From Ramlibacter sp. (GTDB lineage Bacteria; Pseudomonadota; Gammaproteobacteria; Burkholderiales; Burkholderiaceae_C), in contig JAMPXR010000190.1 in assembly GCA_023701085.1 (NCBI GenBank), positions 1-5,639 on the forward strand: a stretch of DNA of 5,639 bases, in the 5' to 3' direction. The position numbers and the translations under genes were made by a program. Shown here one piece after another: positions 5,054-5,639 of the stretch (its first letter is position 1; each line of letters starts with the position of its first letter). The notes beneath the pieces are model-generated. The model saw only the letters and a list, made by a program, of their open reading frames with translations. It searched no databases and was not told where the DNA came from.

Positions 5054-5639
5054 GCGGGACCTTGCTGCAACTGCGCGACTTCTCGGTCTCTTACGGCGCC
5101 GTGCAGGCGGTGCACGGCGTCGAGCTGGCCGTGCGCGAAGGTGAAATCGTCACCGTGATCGGGCCCAACGGCGCCGGCAAGTCGACCTTGCTGTGCGCCA
5201 TCATGGGCCTGCTGCCTTCCAGCGGCACGCTGGCGCTGGACGAACACACCATCGCGCGGCCCACGGTGGAAGCCATGGTCGCGCGCGGCGTCGCCCTGGT
5301 GCCGGAGCGGCGCGAGCTGTTCGGCGAAATGACCGTGCAGGACAACCTGCTGCTGGGCGGGTTCTGGCGCTGGCGCACCGGCCAGCGTGACCAGGACCAG
5401 CGCATGCAGGAGGTGTTCACGCTCTTTCCGCGGCTGCACGAGCGCTGCATGCAGCAGGCCGCCACGCTGTCCGGCGGCGAGCGGCAGATGCTGGCCATCG
5501 GCCGCGCGCTGATGGCCAAGCCCCGTCTGCTGATGCTCGACGAACCCTCCCTGGGACTGGCGCCGCTGATCGTGCGCGAGGTGCTGCAGATGGTGGCGTC
5601 GCTGCGGCACCTGGGCGTGTCGGTGCTGCTGGTGGAGCA
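5050..5639 (+). CDS. livF: Branched-chain amino acid ABC transporter ATP-binding protein, LivF type (3' end outside window)
   Basis: This is the second ATPase of the importer and the partner of the LivG domain. The frame is open to the window end: 196 complete codons of a protein usually about 235 aa long. It shows Walker A GPNGAGKST (38-46), the LivF-style VPERRELFGEMTV segment at the Q-loop position (Glu instead of Gln, as is common in LivF), a canonical signature LSGGERQ (140-146), Walker B LLMLDE (160-165) with catalytic Glu165, and the D-loop region SLGLAP. The window stops just as the switch-histidine region begins (LLVE plus a partial codon), so the H-loop and C-terminus cannot be checked. 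It starts at ATG 5050, overlapping the preceding stop codon. Neighbour order and motif style make LivF rather than LivG the firm choice. Confidence 0.95.
   Translation, partial: MSGTLLQLRDFSVSYGAVQAVHGVELAVREGEIVTVIGPNGAGKSTLLCAIMGLLPSSGTLALDEHTIARPTVEAMVARGVALVPERRELFGEMTVQDNLLLGGFWRWRTGQRDQDQRMQEVFTLFPRLHERCMQQAATLSGGERQMLAIGRALMAKPRLLMLDEPSLGLAPLIVREVLQMVASLRHLGVSVLLVE

Overview
The window is ordinary chromosomal DNA from a GC-rich bacterium. Third codon positions are mostly G or C, and all genes lie on the + strand. Protein style points to a betaproteobacterium of the Burkholderiales, perhaps an Alcaligenaceae member such as Bordetella or Achromobacter. The pointers are the MnmE tail, a branched-chain-type ABC importer with a fused permease/ATPase subunit, and the ATPase motif PAAGLRHLEK. 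The taxon is inferred from family resemblance, not from a search.

Layout: (1) nt 1-796 is the 3' part of mnmE, the tRNA-modifying GTPase. It ends in the conserved CIGK tail but has unusual residues in its guanine-recognition motifs G4 and G5. (2) nt 797-945 is a 149-nt intergenic region. It holds a small hairpin plus T-rich tract (probable mnmE terminator), a well-matched CRP/FNR-type palindrome, two imperfect GGTA...TACC dyads, and the ribosome binding site of the next gene. (3) nt 946-2091 encodes a secreted periplasmic substrate-binding protein of the branched-chain/hydrophobic amino acid family. (4) nt 2092-2204 is a 113-nt gap with two perfect hairpins without T tracts, and an alternative long pairing that excludes the second hairpin. 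(5) nt 2205-5639 is a compact block: LivH-type permease, a single-polypeptide LivM permease-LivG ATPase fusion, and a LivF-type ATPase cut by the window edge. The last two junctions are ATGA stop/start overlaps.

How it works together: the binding protein captures an amino acid or related small ligand in the periplasm. It delivers it to a LivH/LivM membrane channel driven by the LivG/LivF ATPase pair. The binding protein is first, has a good Shine-Dalgarno sequence, and is followed by hairpins that could protect or terminate its mRNA. The permease gene behind them has no clear Shine-Dalgarno. This layout fits making much more binding protein than membrane complex. The CRP/FNR-like box would tie expression to carbon or oxygen status if it is real.

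I see no tRNA, rRNA, CRISPR array, insertion sequence, phage gene or defence gene, and no clearly new system. The points most worth a second look are the alternative RNA pairing upstream of livH, the CRP/FNR-like box, the LivM-LivG fusion, and the G4/G5 substitutions in MnmE.
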